DNA of 5,205 nt from an uncultured Collinsella sp. (lineage in GTDB: Bacteria > Actinomycetota > Coriobacteriia > Coriobacteriales > Coriobacteriaceae), in NCBI GenBank assembly GCA_900552155.1, contig URYU01000125.1:1-5205 (forward strand). Reading direction: 5' to 3'. Positions 4,822-5,205 of this stretch are shown piece after piece (position 1 is the first letter of the stretch; the number at the start of each line of letters is the position of its first letter). The notes beneath the pieces are model-generated. The model was not told the origin of the DNA, made no database searches, and saw nothing but the letters and a program-made list of their open reading frames with translations. The translations under genes and the position numbers were made by a program.

Positions 4822-5205
4822 ATGAGCTACACGCAGAAAGTTCTCGACGAGCTCAAGGCCCGCTATCCCGAGCAGCCTGAGTTCATCCAGGCCGCGACCG
4901 AGATTCTCGGCACCATCCAGCCGGCGCTCGACGCCCATCCCGAGTACGAGGAGGCCGCCCTGCTTGAGCGCCTCGTCGAGCCCGAGCGCATCGTCATGTT
5001 CCGTGTTCCCTGGGTCGACGACCAAGGCAAGGTTCAGGTCAACCGCGGTTACCGCGTCGAGTTCAACTCTGCCATTGGACCCTACAAGGGCGGCCTGCGC
5101 TTTAACCCGACGGTCACCCAGGGTATGCACAAGTACCTGAGACAGAAGCAGATCCTCAAGCACAGCCTGACCACCCTACCCATAGGCGGCGGCAAGAGCG
5201 GCTCC
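4822..5205 (+). CDS. gdhA: Glutamate dehydrogenase (GdhA family), N-terminal part, cut by window edge
   Basis: The enzyme interconverts 2-oxoglutarate plus ammonia and glutamate, and in this family usually assimilates ammonia with NADPH. Only the first 128 of about 450 residues are present. ATG 4822 follows a strong GGAGG at 4813-4817. Family blocks seen: LLERLVEPERIVMFRVPWVD at about 47-66, then VNRGYRVEFNSAIGPYKGGL with substrate lysine 89, then Gln110, Lys113, and SLTTLPIGGGK with catalytic Lys125. Numbering happens to match the Clostridium symbiosum enzyme. Residues 101-109 read GMHKYLRQK where the family nearly always has something like GVMKFLGFE. Residue 126 is Ser instead of the usual Gly in GGGKGG. 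Rare-looking codons AGA, CTA and ATA cluster in this last 100 bases, unlike the rest of the gene. Cofactor preference (NADP or NAD) cannot be read from this part. Confidence 0.92.
   Translation, partial: MSYTQKVLDELKARYPEQPEFIQAATEILGTIQPALDAHPEYEEAALLERLVEPERIVMFRVPWVDDQGKVQVNRGYRVEFNSAIGPYKGGLRFNPTVTQGMHKYLRQKQILKHSLTTLPIGGGKSGS

Noticed and set aside
4143..4823. 226-codon open frame on the minus strand
   Set aside because: It is mostly antisense to the DUF3343 gene, has no recognisable domain, and its start lies against the gdhA ribosome site.

Overview
The window reads as high-GC bacterial chromosome. The gene set and codon use are most like a gut actinobacterium of the Coriobacteriia, Collinsella-like; this is an inference from memory of protein features, not a search. 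All recognisable genes lie on the plus strand.

Positions 1-3424 carry selenocysteine (Sec) machinery. They hold most of selA (5' end outside the window), then selB overlapping it by ATGA, then a tRNA-Sec gene (selC) with anticodon UCA and its own terminator. A long imperfect palindrome of unknown identity lies between selB and selC. SelA converts Ser-tRNA(Sec) to Sec-tRNA(Sec), and SelB delivers it to UGA codons.

Positions 3580-4565 hold mobA, whose product makes the guanylated molybdenum cofactor, and a small gene for a DUF3343 (putative Se/S carrier-like) protein with a cysteine-rich N-terminal extension. Sec and Mo/W-bis-MGD meet in Sec-containing formate dehydrogenases, so the cluster makes sense as support for such an enzyme, although none is present here. 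After a 256-base spacer the start of a glutamate dehydrogenase gene (gdhA) runs off the right edge.

The most striking feature is damage. selB is split by a frameshift between its GTPase domain and domain II, and its GTPase G4 motif also has Met where Lys is expected. mobA is split by an apparent out-of-frame deletion of about 50 bases. selA, the tRNA and the DUF3343 gene look intact. This may be decay of a Sec/Mo-enzyme pathway in this strain, or assembly or base-calling error. I see no new class of system; the unusual items are the two broken genes, the palindrome, the Cys-rich DUF3343 protein and an atypical stretch of gdhA at the window edge.
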